A stretch of 64,000 nt of DNA. Origin: Glebionis coronaria. Lineage: Eukaryota; Streptophyta; Magnoliopsida; Asterales; Asteraceae. The notes beneath the pieces were generated by a model. The model was given only the letters and a program-made list of their open reading frames with translations, was not told the DNA's origin and ran no database searches. The stretch lies in the NCBI GenBank assembly GCA_025667525.1, contig JANFOE010000050.1, forward strand, positions 682,001 to 746,000, written 5' to 3'. The position numbers were made by a program, and so were the translations under genes. Positions 24,489 through 37,085 of this stretch are shown in pieces (position 1 is the stretch's first letter; every line of letters begins with the position of its first letter).

Positions 24489-25193
24489 CTACTCCCAGTT
24501 AAGAACAAGACGTGTTTCTTCACACCTCTTAAGAATATGTTCTAAATGAGAGAGACAAGAAGTGAACGAATCTCCAAAGACCGAGAAATAATCCATGAAA
24601 ACTTCCATAGTGTGCTCAATCATGTCATGAAAGATTGCCATCATACACCTTTGAAATGTCCCCGGTGCATTGCACAAGCCAAAAGGCATTCTCTTGTAAG
24701 CAAATGTACCATAGGGACAAGTGAATGTGGTCTTTTCTTGATCCTTAGGGTCAATGGGTATTTGAAAATAACCCGAGAATCCATCTAGAAAGCAATAGTA
24801 CTCATTTCCCGCTAAGCGTTCAAGCATTTGGTCCATAAAAGGCAATGGGAAATGATCTTTCCTAGTAGCATCATTGAGCTTCCTATAATCAATACAAACT
24901 CTCCAACCCGTGACAAGTCTAGTAGGAATAAGCTCATTGTTCTCATTAGGCACAACGGTGATTCCACCCTTCTTAGGAACACAGTGTACCGGGCTAACCC
25001 ATGGAGAGTCAGAAATGGGGTAAATCATGCCCACATCAAGTTGTTTGATAACTTCCTTCTTAATAACCTCATGGATTTTAGGGTTAACCCTTCTTTGGCT
25101 TTGAATAGCGGGTTTGTAATAATCCTCCATAAGGATTTTGTGTGTACAAAAATTTGGATCAGTTCCCCTTATGTCGGATATTTTCCATGCCAT
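24489..25193 (-). pseudogene. pol: Element H reverse transcriptase, catalytic Asp changed
   Basis: RT fingers and palm, with VNPKIHEVIKKEVIK, WVSPVHCVPKKGG, CIDYRKLNDATRKDHFPLP, FSGYFQIPI and FGLCNAPGTFQRCM. The polymerase motif reads FMDYF at 24588-24599 where element G has FMDDF. The second catalytic aspartate is therefore tyrosine (GAT to TAT), which should abolish polymerase activity independently of the surrounding stops. Confidence 0.93.
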
Positions 25194-25208
25194 GGCTTGC
25201 TTATGTTT

Positions 25209-26708
25209 CTAAAGGACCTCTATAAGTTTTTTCTTCTCATCATGTTTCAAGTCTCTAGCAATGATCACGGGTAATTGGTCTTTTCCTTCTAAGAAATCAT
25301 ATTCAAGGTGTGATGGAAGATCCTTAAGTTTAAGGGTAGGTTGACTCTCTATGGAAGGTTTCACTATGGATGGATCATCTATGGTAACTTCTTGTGGTAT
25401 AGATGAAGGAATGGGATCCTCATTGATCAACTTTTGGATAGTGAGAATGTCTTCTTCCCGATTAATGGGGGAATCATCATTACCAAGGAAGTTGGACTCA
25501 AATTCCTCCAAGAGGAAATCACTCTCTCCAAAAGGTGTTAAGGAGGGAGCAATTGAGGCAACGGTCTCTACATGAGGCATGTCTTCACTATCATTCTTAC
25601 AAGCTTCATGGAAATGCTCATCTCACACCTCATCAAGTACATCCACTATATTAATTATTTCACAAGCTTGAGACTTCTTAGTCACTTTTCCTAGCTTAAA
25701 CATCACTATCTCATCCTTAACTCTCATAATTAGTTCTCCCTCTACCACGTCTATAAGAGTACGACCCGTCCTGAAAAATGGTCTACCAACGATTAGAGGA
25801 ACTCTCGGGTCCATATCATAATCAACCACTACAAAGTTCATCAGAAAGTTAAACTTATCCACACCTACAAACACATCCTCCGCAATACCTACCGGATAAG
25901 CTATGGTACGATTGGCTAACTCAAGGGTCATCCTAGTTGGAGTGAGCTCGGGAAGAGAGAGTTTTTGCCAAAACGATAAAGGCATGAGATTTATGCTTGC
26001 CCCTAGATCCGCTAGTGCCATGCAATTTTCCACCCCGGGAAAATTACAAGGAATCAAAAATCGACCCAGATCTCTAAGTTTTGTAGGTAAGGTTTTGAGC
26101 AACACGGCGGAGCAATTCTCATTAAGTGATGTGTTAGGCAAATCCACCAATTTTTCATTGTTGGAGAGGAGATCTTTGAACATCTTAGCAAACTTTGGCA
26201 TATATGTAAGAGCTTCCGCAAAGGAGACGTTTATGTTAAGTTGCTTGAACATCGTCAAAAAGTTTGAGACTTGTATATCATCCTTGTTTTTCAATTTCTC
26301 TTTTCTCAATATTGATGGGTAAGGAAGGCTTGGTTTTGGTGTAGGTTGAGTAATTGTTGTGGTGGAAGGTTTCTCTTTGTTGGTTTCTTCATTGGTAGAC
26401 GTGGAAGGTAAATGAGAAGTGGGTGTAGGATGAGAAGGTGTAGGTGGTGAAGTGGTAGAACTTGAAGGCGGTGAAGAAGATGTAGAAGGCTTATCACATG
26501 GTGGAACTATAGTAGGCTTAACCATAGAAGGTGTAGGAGGTGAAGGATCATTAGTTGTCTTTCCACTTCTTGTTGTGATAGCATTGACATTAGCCCTTGG
26601 GTTTGTTTGTGTGTTTGAAGGTAGAGCCCCTTGTGGCCTTTGAGTATGCATATTTTGGTTGTGTAGAAGAGCAAATTTCTTGTTGTTTTCCTCTTGAGCC
26701 TCTTTCAT
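25209..26708 (-). pseudogene. pol: Element H gag 3' part, aspartic protease and linker to RT
   Basis: From 26708 downward, a Pro/Thr/Ser-rich linker (residues about 60-130) leads to the retropepsin domain. The active site reads ADLGASINLM, a DLG variant of the usual DSG/DTG, and the flap-distal block reads VPLIVGRPFFRTGRTLIDV. The same DLG is found in element G, so it is family-typical and not a mutation. An acidic linker (25580-25209) follows after a stop at 25620-25622 and leads to RT. The frame is otherwise open for 361 codons. Confidence 0.88.
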
Positions 26709-28146
26709 TTGTCTTTCATAAGAAGTAAGCTTTTAAAGAATCAAATCCATGGGATTAGGTTGCACATTTCCTTGATAAAAGGCTTGGTTTGGATATTGAG
26801 GTGGAGGTGGTTGGTTAAATCCTTGATTGGGCGTATGAAAGTTATTTCCTTGATTGTGAAAGTTGTTGGGTGCTCAATAGTTGTTCCCTTGGTAGTTTGG
26901 CCTAGGCCCTTGATTTCTTTGTAACAATTGAGGAGGATTGGGTTGAGTATGGGTGGGTGGATGGGGTGGAAAGCCGGGTGGAGAAAGGTAGTTATTTGAC
27001 TTGTAAGAGAGATTGTTTTGATTGATGTTAGGTTTGAAGTGCTCTTTATGTTCTTCTTGATAAGCATAACACTCAACTTCATAACCTTGAACCTTGTCAC
27101 ATTGTAAATAAGAATAAGGACCTCCACAAGTCTCACATGAAATAGCAATGGCATTCACATCATTGGTGGAATTGTTGCCAAAGGAAACTTTCATAAAGTC
27201 TTGAACCATGGTTTGTTGCATCTTTTGGGTGTTTTGCAGAAGTGCTTGATTTTCCTTTTGGGCTTGAGTCTATTCTTGCATTTATGAAAGGATTTGACTC
27301 TCAAATGTTTTGGAAACACCCTCTTGAATAACATGGACTCTCTCATCAAATTGTGTGTTAGTTTGCACCATGGATTTAGTCTCAATAATGTCCCATGCCT
27401 CTTGAATAGATTTGGAAAGAATATTCCCACCCGTGGAGGAGTTGAGGGAATCTTGATGATGTGGTCTTAATCCATTGTAGAAAGCATTGATTTGGTGAAC
27501 TTCATTGAATCCATAATTGGGGCATTTTCTCAATAACTCCTTATACTCTTCCCAAGCATCACTAAAGGTTTGGCTAGGTTTTTGTTGAAATCCAATAATT
27601 AGGTTTCTCAAAGCCATGGTCCTAGAAGGGGGAAAGAACTTGTTCAAAAACTTCTTAGTGAAAATCATCCTAAGTAGTAATGCTCTTAGGTAGTTGCTTA
27701 TCAAGCCAATACTTAGCATTGCCCTGTAATGAAAATGGAACTAGGAGCAACTTAATGGCATCATGGGGAACTCCATTGTACTTAATGGTATTGCAAAGAG
27801 ATTGAAACTTCTTTATATGATCATGTGGATCATCACTAGGTCTCCCAAAAAATGGTGTGTTTGAAACCAAGGTAATCATGGCGGTCTTAAGCTCAAAGGT
27901 GTTTGCGGGTATCTCTGGTATAACAATAGCATCGGCATATCCTTGCACATTGGATTGAAGGTGCTCCATCAAAGGTCGATTTTCAACGGTGGCCATCGCT
28001 TCTTGTGTGATGATCAAAGCACGATTCTCGGGATCGGCTTGATGGACGGTGTTGTTTTTACTCTTTCTCTTTTTCTTCCTTTTCGGAGGAAGGGGTTGTA
28101 CACCAAATGTTATTTGTGCACGCCCTCGGGTGAGCATGCAACTCAA
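26709..28146 (-). pseudogene. gag: Element H gag, frameshifted
   Basis: The start at 28146 (MSCMLTRGRAQ) is shared with element G. An N-terminal basic patch (KRKKKRKSK) is followed by the capsid-type domain (NTFELKTAMITLVSN, FFGRPSDDPHDHIKKF, a PFSL motif and WLDKQLPKSITTW) and then LRNLIIGFQQKPSQTFSDAW. Further down come the CETCGGPYSYLQC zinc-like motif and an Asn/Gln/Pro-rich tail. At least two frameshifts (about 27670-27720 and 27250-27290) and stops break it. Gag would form the particle. Confidence 0.88.
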
Positions 28147-28878
28147 ATCAAGGAGTGAGAGAGAAGCTCTCGTTCGACTTTGGAAAAGAAGGGATTATCC
28201 TTTCCGAGGTTGAAAGTAATATCCACCAGTAAGTATAGTATATGTAAGTAATACTTGGGTGCAAGACCCCCAATCAAGCTTTCCTTCTTAGAATACACAC
28301 TAGTGAACGGGGGGTTAGGTGGCGCGAAGCACTTAAGTACCTATTAACCCTTAGACGACATTTTATAGCACGTCGCCTTTCTATTCACTTTGTAGTTTGT
28401 ATTCTTCGAATTCTTGCCTATTGGAAGTATTTATCTATTCTTGCTTAATTAAATTTGATCGATACACGTGTCAAGGACCGGAACGCTCTCGAACACGGTG
28501 TATTGCAAAAGCAATACTTATGGAAGTATGTGTATTGAGTGTTCGTATACGTATACGTATCTACATATAATAATATATCAAAAATATTTTTGTATTTATT
28601 GGGTTTTAAAAGAAAATACTATATGTACGTAAAAACCGATGAAATCCAATAATATATATTTTTGGGTGCAATCTCTTAGGAAAAAGATTGCTTTTTGAAT
28701 TTTTTTGGTCAATTCTTTAGGAAAAGAATTGATTTTGTTATTTTTTTAGTTTTATATTTTTATATTTTTGATTTTTTATGTTTTTGATTTATGATACGTA
28801 AAAATAACGTTCACGAGGTGAACGGATCCCAAAATCCAATCGAAACTGTCAATCAATAGTCTCTCGTAATGTCATGAA
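28147..28878 (-). other. Element H leader (PBS to gag), no gene
   Basis: About 730 bp of AT-rich untranslated leader. It is homologous in reverse orientation to 47991-48734 of element G, including the ACGTATACGTAT-rich part and the GGATCCC block close to the PBS. I see no open frame. Confidence 0.75.
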
Positions 28879-28893
28879 CCGGCAGCGGCGCCA
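28879..28893 (-). other. Primer-binding site of element H (Asp tRNA)
   Basis: The minus strand reads TGGCGCCGCTGCCGG, one mismatch from the complement of the plant tRNA-Asp 3' end, the usual Athila primer. It lies two bases after the LTR end at 28896. Confidence 0.9.
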
Positions 28894-30868
28894 TTTGAAA
28901 TTGAGTATTTATGAGTTCGTTTATTCTCGATTCTTGACAAATTGAAAGGCCTAAAAATATCGAGCTTTTAATTGTTGTTGGTTGTTAAGGATATTTGGAA
29001 TTCTATGTCTAATTCAATCAACACGTAAAAAGAGGAAAATAATAGGATACGTACCCGTAAAACACAATGCAAATACCAATTACTATTCACAAAGTACAAA
29101 TTTAAAATGCATAAAAAGTAAATTACTTGAAATGTTAGCTAAATGAAAGTAAAAGGACTAAAATGTAAATTTCAGAAACTACAAGGACCAATTATATAAA
29201 ATAAACCAACTAATAACAAACTTAACAACTTTTAAAAACTGCCTAACTAATTTTGTTAAAATCTGAAACTTAAAGAACTGATTATTTGAAAACCCTAAAA
29301 ACTTGTACAATTAACTCTAAATACAAACAATAGCAAACATTAAGGACCAAAGTGCAATTAAATGGAAATTTTTAACAAAAACGGGTTAAGCATTTCAATA
29401 AGCTGGGTTGAGCTTATTTTTGAACCAAATTTGTTCTAGTTTGTTTTAAAATGCTTAAAATGTAAAATAAGCTAGGCCATTAATAGGAATCATCTTAAAA
29501 GCTTGTAAATCACAAAGTAGCTTATATCAATAAGCCAAGAATAAGCTATCTTGAAATCCAGACTTCCACACATTGATTTTATTTCACGATCTGATTAATC
29601 AACTAACAAGAGGGTTGGAATGTCTTTTAGAATTAAAAATGATTCACTAAATAAGCTAGAAACTGGAATTAAGCAAAAAGTAAGCTTATTTGACTAACGT
29701 TGACCAAAAATTCCAAAAAGTTGATTTTTACAAAATCCACTCAAGACATGTTGGCAAAGTGATTGGTGAAAGAAAAATGACAAGTTTGTGAAGTAGATAT
29801 GGAGATATAGGAAAACAGTTTGGTCTTTATTAAAGAAACTTGCAAATGCTCATAAGCTGACTAATAAGCTGTTTTCTCACTCAAACTTGTAAACTGTATA
29901 ATTTCTTTTTAGACACTAAATCTTTGGATGTTGAACTACAAATGTAAATAGGTTTGAGGCAATATGATCAAGAAACAAAGAAATGCTAGTGGATTGAAGT
30001 TGGCTAGTTTTCTGATGAACAAGTAAACAGATTTTGACCCAAACTTTTTATATACCAATTGCCTGATTGACCAACAATTTGACTTTAAAACTGAACAAGA
30101 GTGATCACACAAGTTGACTAAGTGTAAATGAGCAAGAATCAACAAGTTCAAGAACCTTCAGTTCTCAAATTTTACTAAAACCAAACACCACTTAAGAATC
30201 TGTATGAAAACATTTTCAAAGGAAATTTAATCACAAGACTACAAATGGTATAGGCTTATATCAAGACTTGTTTGAATGACCAAATGAAGTGTATTTGAAC
30301 TGAAAACAAGCAGGTAACCACACTTAACCACAAAATGAACCTTATGACTTATGACTGATGGAAATTCTTAACTGAATACAAGTAAGCTAAGATCAAAGCT
30401 GTAATTAAACAAGTTAACTATCAGACTATCACACTAAAGCTACAAACAGGCTAATCAAACAATCAATTCATCACATAGATCTAATTCTAGGAATTTAGCA
30501 TGCAATACACTTGAGAGGAACCAAAAACAGGATTTTAACACCTTTTAGCTAAAGGCCTCCTCTGATGGAGTAGAGGAGCGTTGAGCTCTCTAAAATAAAT
30601 GTCCTTCAACCCAAATCAACTCAATTCTGCAACCAAATCACCTCCAAAAACCATATCTGATCAATTTGACTAACAAACTGCTATTTCTGAACTACTGATA
30701 AGAACTTGAGCTACAACTGGCTAGAATCAATGGCAAATCTTCCAAATCACAAACACAAGTTCTATTGATCTATGGAGATGAACATCAACACAAGGTATCA
30801 ACAAGATTGCAGTAAGGAAGGAAGTATGATAAGAGTGAAGTGAACTAATTTTTTTTTAATTTTATTAG

Positions 30869-30993
30869 TTGGAGGGAAAACTGTTACAAGTGATAACTGT
30901 CTAACTAACAAACTCTTATGTGTGTGTTATTACTTGGAGGGAAAACTGTTACAAGTGATAACTGTCTAACTAACAAACTCTTATGTGTGTGTC
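30869..30993. repeat. 65-bp tandem duplication in element H 5' LTR
   Basis: TTGGAGGGAAAACTGTTACA and the following bases are repeated nearly exactly from 30934, with a 65-bp period and two copies. It lies just downstream of the TATA box in the direction of transcription, in the likely transcript start or R region. Confidence 0.9.
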
Positions 30994-31102
30994 AAACACT
31001 TAAGAGTTGTTGTAACTGAAAAGGAGGAACTAGAAATGAAAGGAAAATGAAGTGTATGTTTTTTCACACTTTAAGCTACACATTACAAATGAGCTAATCT
31101 AT

Positions 31103-31113
31103 CCTATTTATAG
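31103..31113 (-). promoter_or_regulatory. TATA box of element H LTR
   Basis: The minus strand reads CTATAAATAGG. Element G has CTATAAATACC at the equivalent LTR position, so the site is conserved between the two copies. Confidence 0.65.
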
Positions 31114-32046
31114 AACTGGTAATGAGAAGTAGTTGGGGTTGGTGACGTGTCTTGACCAATGGGAGAGTGTCAGATGTCTTCATCCTCTTAATTGCAAATT
31201 CGGCTCAAGAACACAAATTGGGGGAATTTGATCTGGTTAATTTCAGTGTAACTGGATAGTCTGAGTAGCTTCCTGGCTTGACTTAGGGTCCTTTTCATGT
31301 TTTGAACTTGTCCTGAAATGCAGTGTAGCTCAAGTTGAGTTTTGGGCGCATTTTTGTTAAAGATGACACGTGGCATTCTTTGATTCGTCCTCACACACGG
31401 ATTAATATCCAATTTAGATAAAATGATTATTGAGTGTCGCATTGTGATTGGTTGATAATAGGATAGTGGGATGCACTGTGCTTGATTCGTTCATTAATGC
31501 GAGCTGAGTTAGTGGCCAGCTGTTAGCCTATATGGTGATCCAGATACCCTCTTTCTTGCATTCTTATTGGTCCATTCTATGTGACATGGAGTAAGACCAA
31601 ATTTAGTGTAAATTTGTCACTTTCAACCCTTGAACTTTAGCAGATTTATCATTTGAGCTTTCTTCTTCATTCCTTTGGCAAATTAAGTCCTTTGACTTGC
31701 ATTCTTGATCATTTGAGTCCTTTGACTTGGTTGACTTGAGAGTTGACCAGGTTTGACTTTGATCTTGACTTTTTCCAAAATTTCACTTAAGTCCCTCAAC
31801 TTTTAAATATTGTCAAGATAGGTCCTTTATCTTCAAATGGCTTGTCATCTTTGATCCTTCTCTTGTCTTTTCTTCATAAATGAGCTTAATTTCACTTGTT
31901 TGCTTGAAATTTGTATCCTTGTTACCTATTTATGCACAAACACAAAACATACCACATAATATTGTTTTATAGCATAAAAGTTAGGTATTTGCTATGTGTT
32001 TTAGGGTGATTTGTTGACTTATTGATATGATATTTTGCTCATATCA

Positions 32047-33258
32047 ATCCTAAATCTACTTTGACATTATAACAGTAAAATAAAGTTGGAATGATAAATT
32101 ACAATTGATTGGGGGTTTTTATAGGCAAACCCCAAGCCCTCTTGGGTGACTTTGTTGAGCAGCAAATCCAATTTTGGCCCTTGAATCTTCTATTCTATTT
32201 CTTCTTTTGATCATACGGCTGAAATTGGTTTTCTCTCACACAGATAGCCAGCGTGGAAGGAATTTGTGCTTCTTGTGCTTCTTCTCTGCTAATGTGGCCT
32301 ATTTTTATTGGATAGATGATTTGGATGGAATGAATCAACCAATCAAAGTTGATTGGTGACAAGGTGAGATGCCACGTAGATTGATAACAACCATCATCTT
32401 CATCCCTATAGAGATGAGCTTTAATTGAGGCACGTGTAGTAAACCTCCTTTAGATAAGAAAAGCCCCAAATTGGGGATTTAGGGTTTGGGTGGTAATAGT
32501 TTTATATCTCTGTGTTTTTTTTCTTTTTGGATGAAACGAAGAGAAGAGTGTAACATTGTTTGTATCGAAAAGGAAGATAGTGAGTGTATGTTTGACCAAG
32601 GTAAAGTGAATGAAAAGTTTTCGTTATATAAACTTTAACCGTCCCTTAGTTATTAGACCTAATGCGCTTTTGAAACCCCAAACACCTCACATTACATTAT
32701 AAGATATTGATATTTTTGGGCTTGGGCCATTTTCTGATGCAAGTTAATAGTTTCAAACTCCATCCGTCCCATATGCTAGTACAATTTGGGTCTTGAATTG
32801 GGCCTATGACTCCATTTTGCCTTTATTAATTCACAAATGGGCTTTTGGGTCCATTAACCCAATGTGGGACCCACTAAGCCCATTAACCTTTATTAAAGTT
32901 AAATCCTCTAAAAACGAACTCGATTTTTGGCTTCTTTGATCTTTTCTTCAAACTCGCGTCGATTTTGCCGGTTTTCGTGAACTTGGGTACCTACACACAT
33001 GAAACAAGTAATACACATATACAATGCTAAATTCATTCATTTTATGCATTTTTATGTTCATTTAGTATACAAATGATATGAGTAAGTTCACTCATATGAT
33101 TAGCAAACAGTCAGAACTTATCAGATTATATACAAACAGTAATACAAGCATAAAATAAATCAAACTGAGAACAGGTTAAGATCAATAACAGTAAATAGTA
33201 ATCAGACAACTCATTTCACGACCCTTATTTATGTAGTATCCGTGAAGTTGGAGTATAT
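32047..33258 (+). repeat. Region between H and G: probable old A/B/C-type LTR, no gene
   Basis: About 1.2 kb without a supported gene. The last 75 bp (33185-33258) match, on the plus strand, the A and C LTR block around CCCTTATTTATGTAG and CGTGAAGT, ending where element G begins. Upstream are LTR-like features such as an AGGGTTT block and several short GGGCTT/GCCCA words similar to those in the A-C LTRs, but I could not align them confidently. The simplest reading is that G, and perhaps H, inserted into one older LTR of that family. Confidence 0.45.
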
Positions 33259-34179
33259 TGATATGAGTGAAATCTCATATCAACAATATCACAAATCACC
33301 CTAAAACACAAAGCAAAATACCTAATTTTATTCATAAAAGCAGTATTATGGGTATGTTTTCTTGTTTGTGCTTGTGTAGGTAACATAGATAAAATTTTGG
33401 AGCAAACAAGTGAAATCAAGCCTTAATGATGAAGAAAAGACAAAAGGAGGATGAAAAGTGACAATCCTTGCAAAGATAAAGGACATTTCTTGATAACTTT
33501 CAGAGATGAAGGACTAAAGTGTTATTATGTGAAAGTCAAGAATAAAGTCAAATCTAGTCAACTCTCAAGTCAACAAGTCAAAGGATGATTTTGGAACAAG
33601 TTTGAAGTTAAGAGGACTAAACATGACAAAGAAATGAAGTTTGGAGCTCAAATCAATAATCTGCTAAAGTTAAGGGGCTTAAATTGACAAAGTGCTAGTA
33701 AGTTTGGGTTTGATCCAAGTGAAACCAAAAGCAGCCAATGAGGGGCTTGGAATAACTTCACATGGATTACCAAGTTATTTGCCACCTCACCCACTCAGCC
33801 GCCACTCTATTAAATATAAAATCCCAACAGTAACTTCCACTCAGCTTTTATCAACCAATAGAAAATTGAGAAAAAGATAATGATGCGTGTCTTCCCTTTT
33901 CATCCAATAACACAATGCCACATGTCACATTTAAACAAGAACAAGCCCAGGAACGAGATCAAGCTAGAGTGCATATCAGAGAAAGTTATCAACATGAAAT
34001 ATACTCTAAACCAAGAGGGGATCACAACCCAAGCACTCAATTAGCCTGAAACTAACTACATCAAAAACCCCCAATTCAAGTTCTTCAACGGCTACATAAA
34101 AATGGAAGATTCAAGCCATGTGGAAGCTCACCATTGGTTGCAACACGTCACCAACCTCCAACAAACTACATCCCAACCT

Positions 34180-34190
34180 CTATAAATACC
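34180..34190 (+). promoter_or_regulatory. TATA box of element G LTR
   Basis: CTATAAATACC, at the position equivalent to CTATAAATAGG in element H. Element D lies about 110 bp downstream, so any transcript started here would now run into D. Confidence 0.65.
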
Positions 34191-34297
34191 CAATTAGGTC
34201 TTCATTTCATACATGTAGTTAGTGTGTGTAATTTTCACACACTTGTTCAATCCTCTCCTTTCTAGATAGAAATTTAGTTAAAACTTCTCTCAAGTGA

Positions 34298-34302
34298 TTG
34301 AC
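34298..34302. repeat. Target-site duplication of element D, left copy
   Basis: TTGAC before the LTR start TGTGATACCC, repeated at 45954-45958. The match can be extended to GATTGAC depending on where the LTR end is placed. Confidence 0.8.
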
Positions 34303-37082
34303 TGTGATACCCTAGAACCGAGGTCACTTACGTCACCCTAAATTACGCTTATTTTTGAAATTTTTAATAAATTTTATTTGCTATATATTTTATTATTTTG
34401 GTGGAAACCGATGTTCGAGGTTATAATTTTGACGATTGACGATTTAAGAAGGACGATGACGAATACGATCCCGATGGATGCCCAAATTTCTATAATTATT
34501 GTCGTTTTATCGATATCGTAATTTTTCGAGAATTTTACTTTTGGTTCGTGTTAAGTCGAGTCGGGTGAGTTTTATCGCTTTCCGGGTAAATTTAAAGTGA
34601 CCTAAAAGTATTTTGGAGTGTTTGGGATGATTCCCGACTCCCGTAAAATTTTCTAAAATGACTAGTGAGTCAATCCCGTAAACTTATAGGGTCGTTTTTG
34701 TTTAAGGACGAAAGAAAGCCTAAATTGCACCAAGGTCCCTCCCATTTCACAAAATGGAATCAACCACACACACACTTCACATTTCAAAGAAAAAAACCCA
34801 CCCTTCCCTTTTGCTCTCTCTAGGCCGACGACCAAACACCAAACCACCACCACCACTTCAATTTTTCTTAGTTTTTGATTAATTCCAATTAAAGACCACT
34901 TCCTAAAACCCTTTTGTAAGTGTTAATCCATGGTTAATTCCAACATGCATTAACATGAATTTTTCCAAAAATTAAAGATTTTTCAAAAGTTTGTTTGGAT
35001 GTTAATTAGTCATTTGCATGTTTAATTCATGGTAGAATGATGTTAAATCACCAAACAAATCAACCAAAATAAATTTGGTTGATGGGTTTTGACCACCCAA
35101 ACCCCACGGCACAAGGGGGGTGTTTGGGGGATCATGGTGGTTGTTGTTTTGATGTTAGATTATGTGTTTAATCCTATTTTTACATGTTTTTGGATGGGTA
35201 AATCCATTTGCATGTTTATTTTTTTGATTGGGTTTTATGAGTATATTGATTAATAGGGGTTTAGGACTGATTATGATGTTTGGGTATGATTAGGAGTACT
35301 TAGGATGATGTCTAATGTCGATAAATGGGTTTGAAAACGAGCGTTGGTATGATTTTGGTATAGTTGATTTTAGGCAGAAAGTTTGAGGTGTTTTCGTAAA
35401 ACTTAATTTGTAAACAGGTCTTGTGGTTAGGATAGAGTTGTAGAGCATCTTCTTAGCTTCGATTTGGTATAAGATAGGGCTTACGACTCCTAACGAGTCA
35501 AAAGTTACGACGTTTTGAAATTCGTGTACCGAGAGATGAAAACCGTCATAATCTGAAATTATGCTTGGTTTTAGGTCAAATCCCGGGGACTATAGGTTTA
35601 GTTTGGTAAATGGTCAAGGGTTGATTTTTGGTCTCAAACCTGCATATTTGAGTCTATTATAAGACTTAGGTGTCAAATGGGTCAATGGAGTATTTTAAAC
35701 GGGTCAAATGAGTTCGACTTGGTCAAAGTACAATTTCAGTCCGAAAAACGTAGTTTTGGAAAAGTGTTGAGTAACGGGTCGTAAAAGCGAAAACTTTTAA
35801 TGGGATTAAATATGTGTTTTCTACAGGACTTAAGGTATTTTTGAGAATTTTCCCAATTTTTATAAAAAGGGTCAGGTCTAGTAAAACAGTCCGTACTTTT
35901 GGTCAGTATCGGCGAAAATGTGTAAAAATAAATAACGTTAATAATATGGACAAATGGTATTAAACGAGTAACACTTGATTTTTTTGTTTTGGCGTGAGTT
36001 GTAATTATCAAAAGTGACTAATATGTATGTATTTTATACAGTACCATAAGGTTTATAAATGAGAGTACTCATTACGCGTTATTGGTTTGATAGGTGTTGA
36101 TTTACCCGGGCATCCTCATCGTCGTCAGTGACCGTCACTCGAACTATCGACTACTTGTTATATAAGGTGTGAATTTATAGCCTCGCTTATTATTATTTCA
36201 AACTGTTTTACCCGCGAGGGAAATGCATGCTAGTTTTCAAAATGAACATATGTCATGAATGGTTGTTGGACCCGAATGTTGCCTTGAAATTGTGTTGAGT
36301 ACCTAGTTGCAAAAGGTCCTAATTTCATGAACTATTAACTATTGTTTAGTCCTAGCGTGGATTAGAAATAGCCGCTTATACAAAGTGATAGTACTATGGG
36401 GTTGACTACCCTATCCGAGACGAGGGCAAGTACGTTGATACCCCCTGCAGACGGATAATTTGTGATAAGAGATAAGGTATAATTGCAACTGATGCCTTAG
36501 TAGGGGCACTGGTTTCATCTGAATCACGCCGGTAATTATTACGCGGGTGATTGAGTTAACGGTTTAGTGTCATGAGCTTAAACACAATTGTCTGAACCTT
36601 GAATATAGATTGTTTGATCGACAAGTCTATGAATGATCGTGAATGGTTTTATTACACATATGTTCAAAATGAATTGTAAAACCTATGAATTCCACTCAAC
36701 GTTTTCGTTGACCAAATTTAGCATGTGTTTCAGGTAACCGCTGAAGTGTAGCATGGAGCATGCCTTAGATGGAAGTTGTGTGTATGGCTTGGAGTCTACT
36801 TGTTTTTCCTCCCAGTATTACTTAAACATTTTTAACTTTGATGTCATGTTGTTGTGAAAACTGTAACTTTTGGGGTTGAGATTCATGGGGACCGTAACGC
36901 AAAACTCTGTTGTATCATTTGGGGTTGGAAAACCGTAGACATGTAACTTTTTAACAATTTTTAATTTAAGATTAAATTTGACGTCTCTTTGGAGTCGTTC
37001 GATATATCTTGTGCGCGATGATAACTGCCTAGCACCCAAATGTTGTAGTTCCGCTGCGCATAGCATTTGGTGTGGTGTTAGA
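34303..37082 (+). repeat. Element D 5' LTR
   Basis: Starts TGTGATACCC and ends GGTGTTAGA, repeated at 43173-45953. The exact 3' boundary is uncertain by about two bases because LTR and duplication share GA. A TATATAAGG at 36159-36167 is a candidate TATA box. Confidence 0.93.
36159..36167 (+). promoter_or_regulatory. Candidate TATA box of element D 5' LTR
   Basis: TATATAAGG, identical in the 3' LTR at 45030-45038, about 0.9 kb before the LTR end. Confidence 0.5.
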
Positions 37083-37085
37083 GAT

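Larger units (their letters stand above)
19879..32046 (-). mobile_element. Element H: Athila-type Ty3/gypsy retrotransposon, decayed
   Basis: This minus-strand element has a 5' LTR of 3.15 kb (28896-32046), a PBS matching Asp tRNA, gag, protease, RT, RNase H and integrase, a 2-kb noncoding 3' region, and the first 593 bp of the 3' LTR. The rest of the 3' LTR is cut off by element E. The Asp-tRNA PBS, the long LTR and the gag and protease style point to the Athila lineage of Ty3/gypsy elements. All coding parts carry stops and frameshifts. Element G is a second copy of the same family in the opposite orientation. Confidence 0.9.
28896..32046 (-). repeat. Element H 5' LTR, 3.15 kb
   Basis: Begins TGATATGAGC at 32046 and ends TTTCA at 28896 on the minus strand. 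The first 593 bp match the 3' LTR piece at 19879-20471, and much of the rest matches the LTR of element G. It is noncoding, with a TATA box near 31103-31113 and a 65-bp tandem duplication at 30869-30993. Confidence 0.92.
33259..34302 (+). repeat. Element G 5' LTR, part 1
   Basis: Starts TGATATGAGTG and has the same terminal inverted repeat as element H (TGATATGA and TCATATCA, eight bases apart). It aligns to the start of H's LTR, including ACCCTAAAACACA. A TATA box lies at 34180-34190. It is cut at 34302 by element D. Confidence 0.9.

Noticed and set aside
36818..37066. 82- to 91-codon minus-strand frames at the LTR ends of D (also 45689-45964)
   Set aside because: Antisense frames duplicated because the LTRs are duplicates; no homology.
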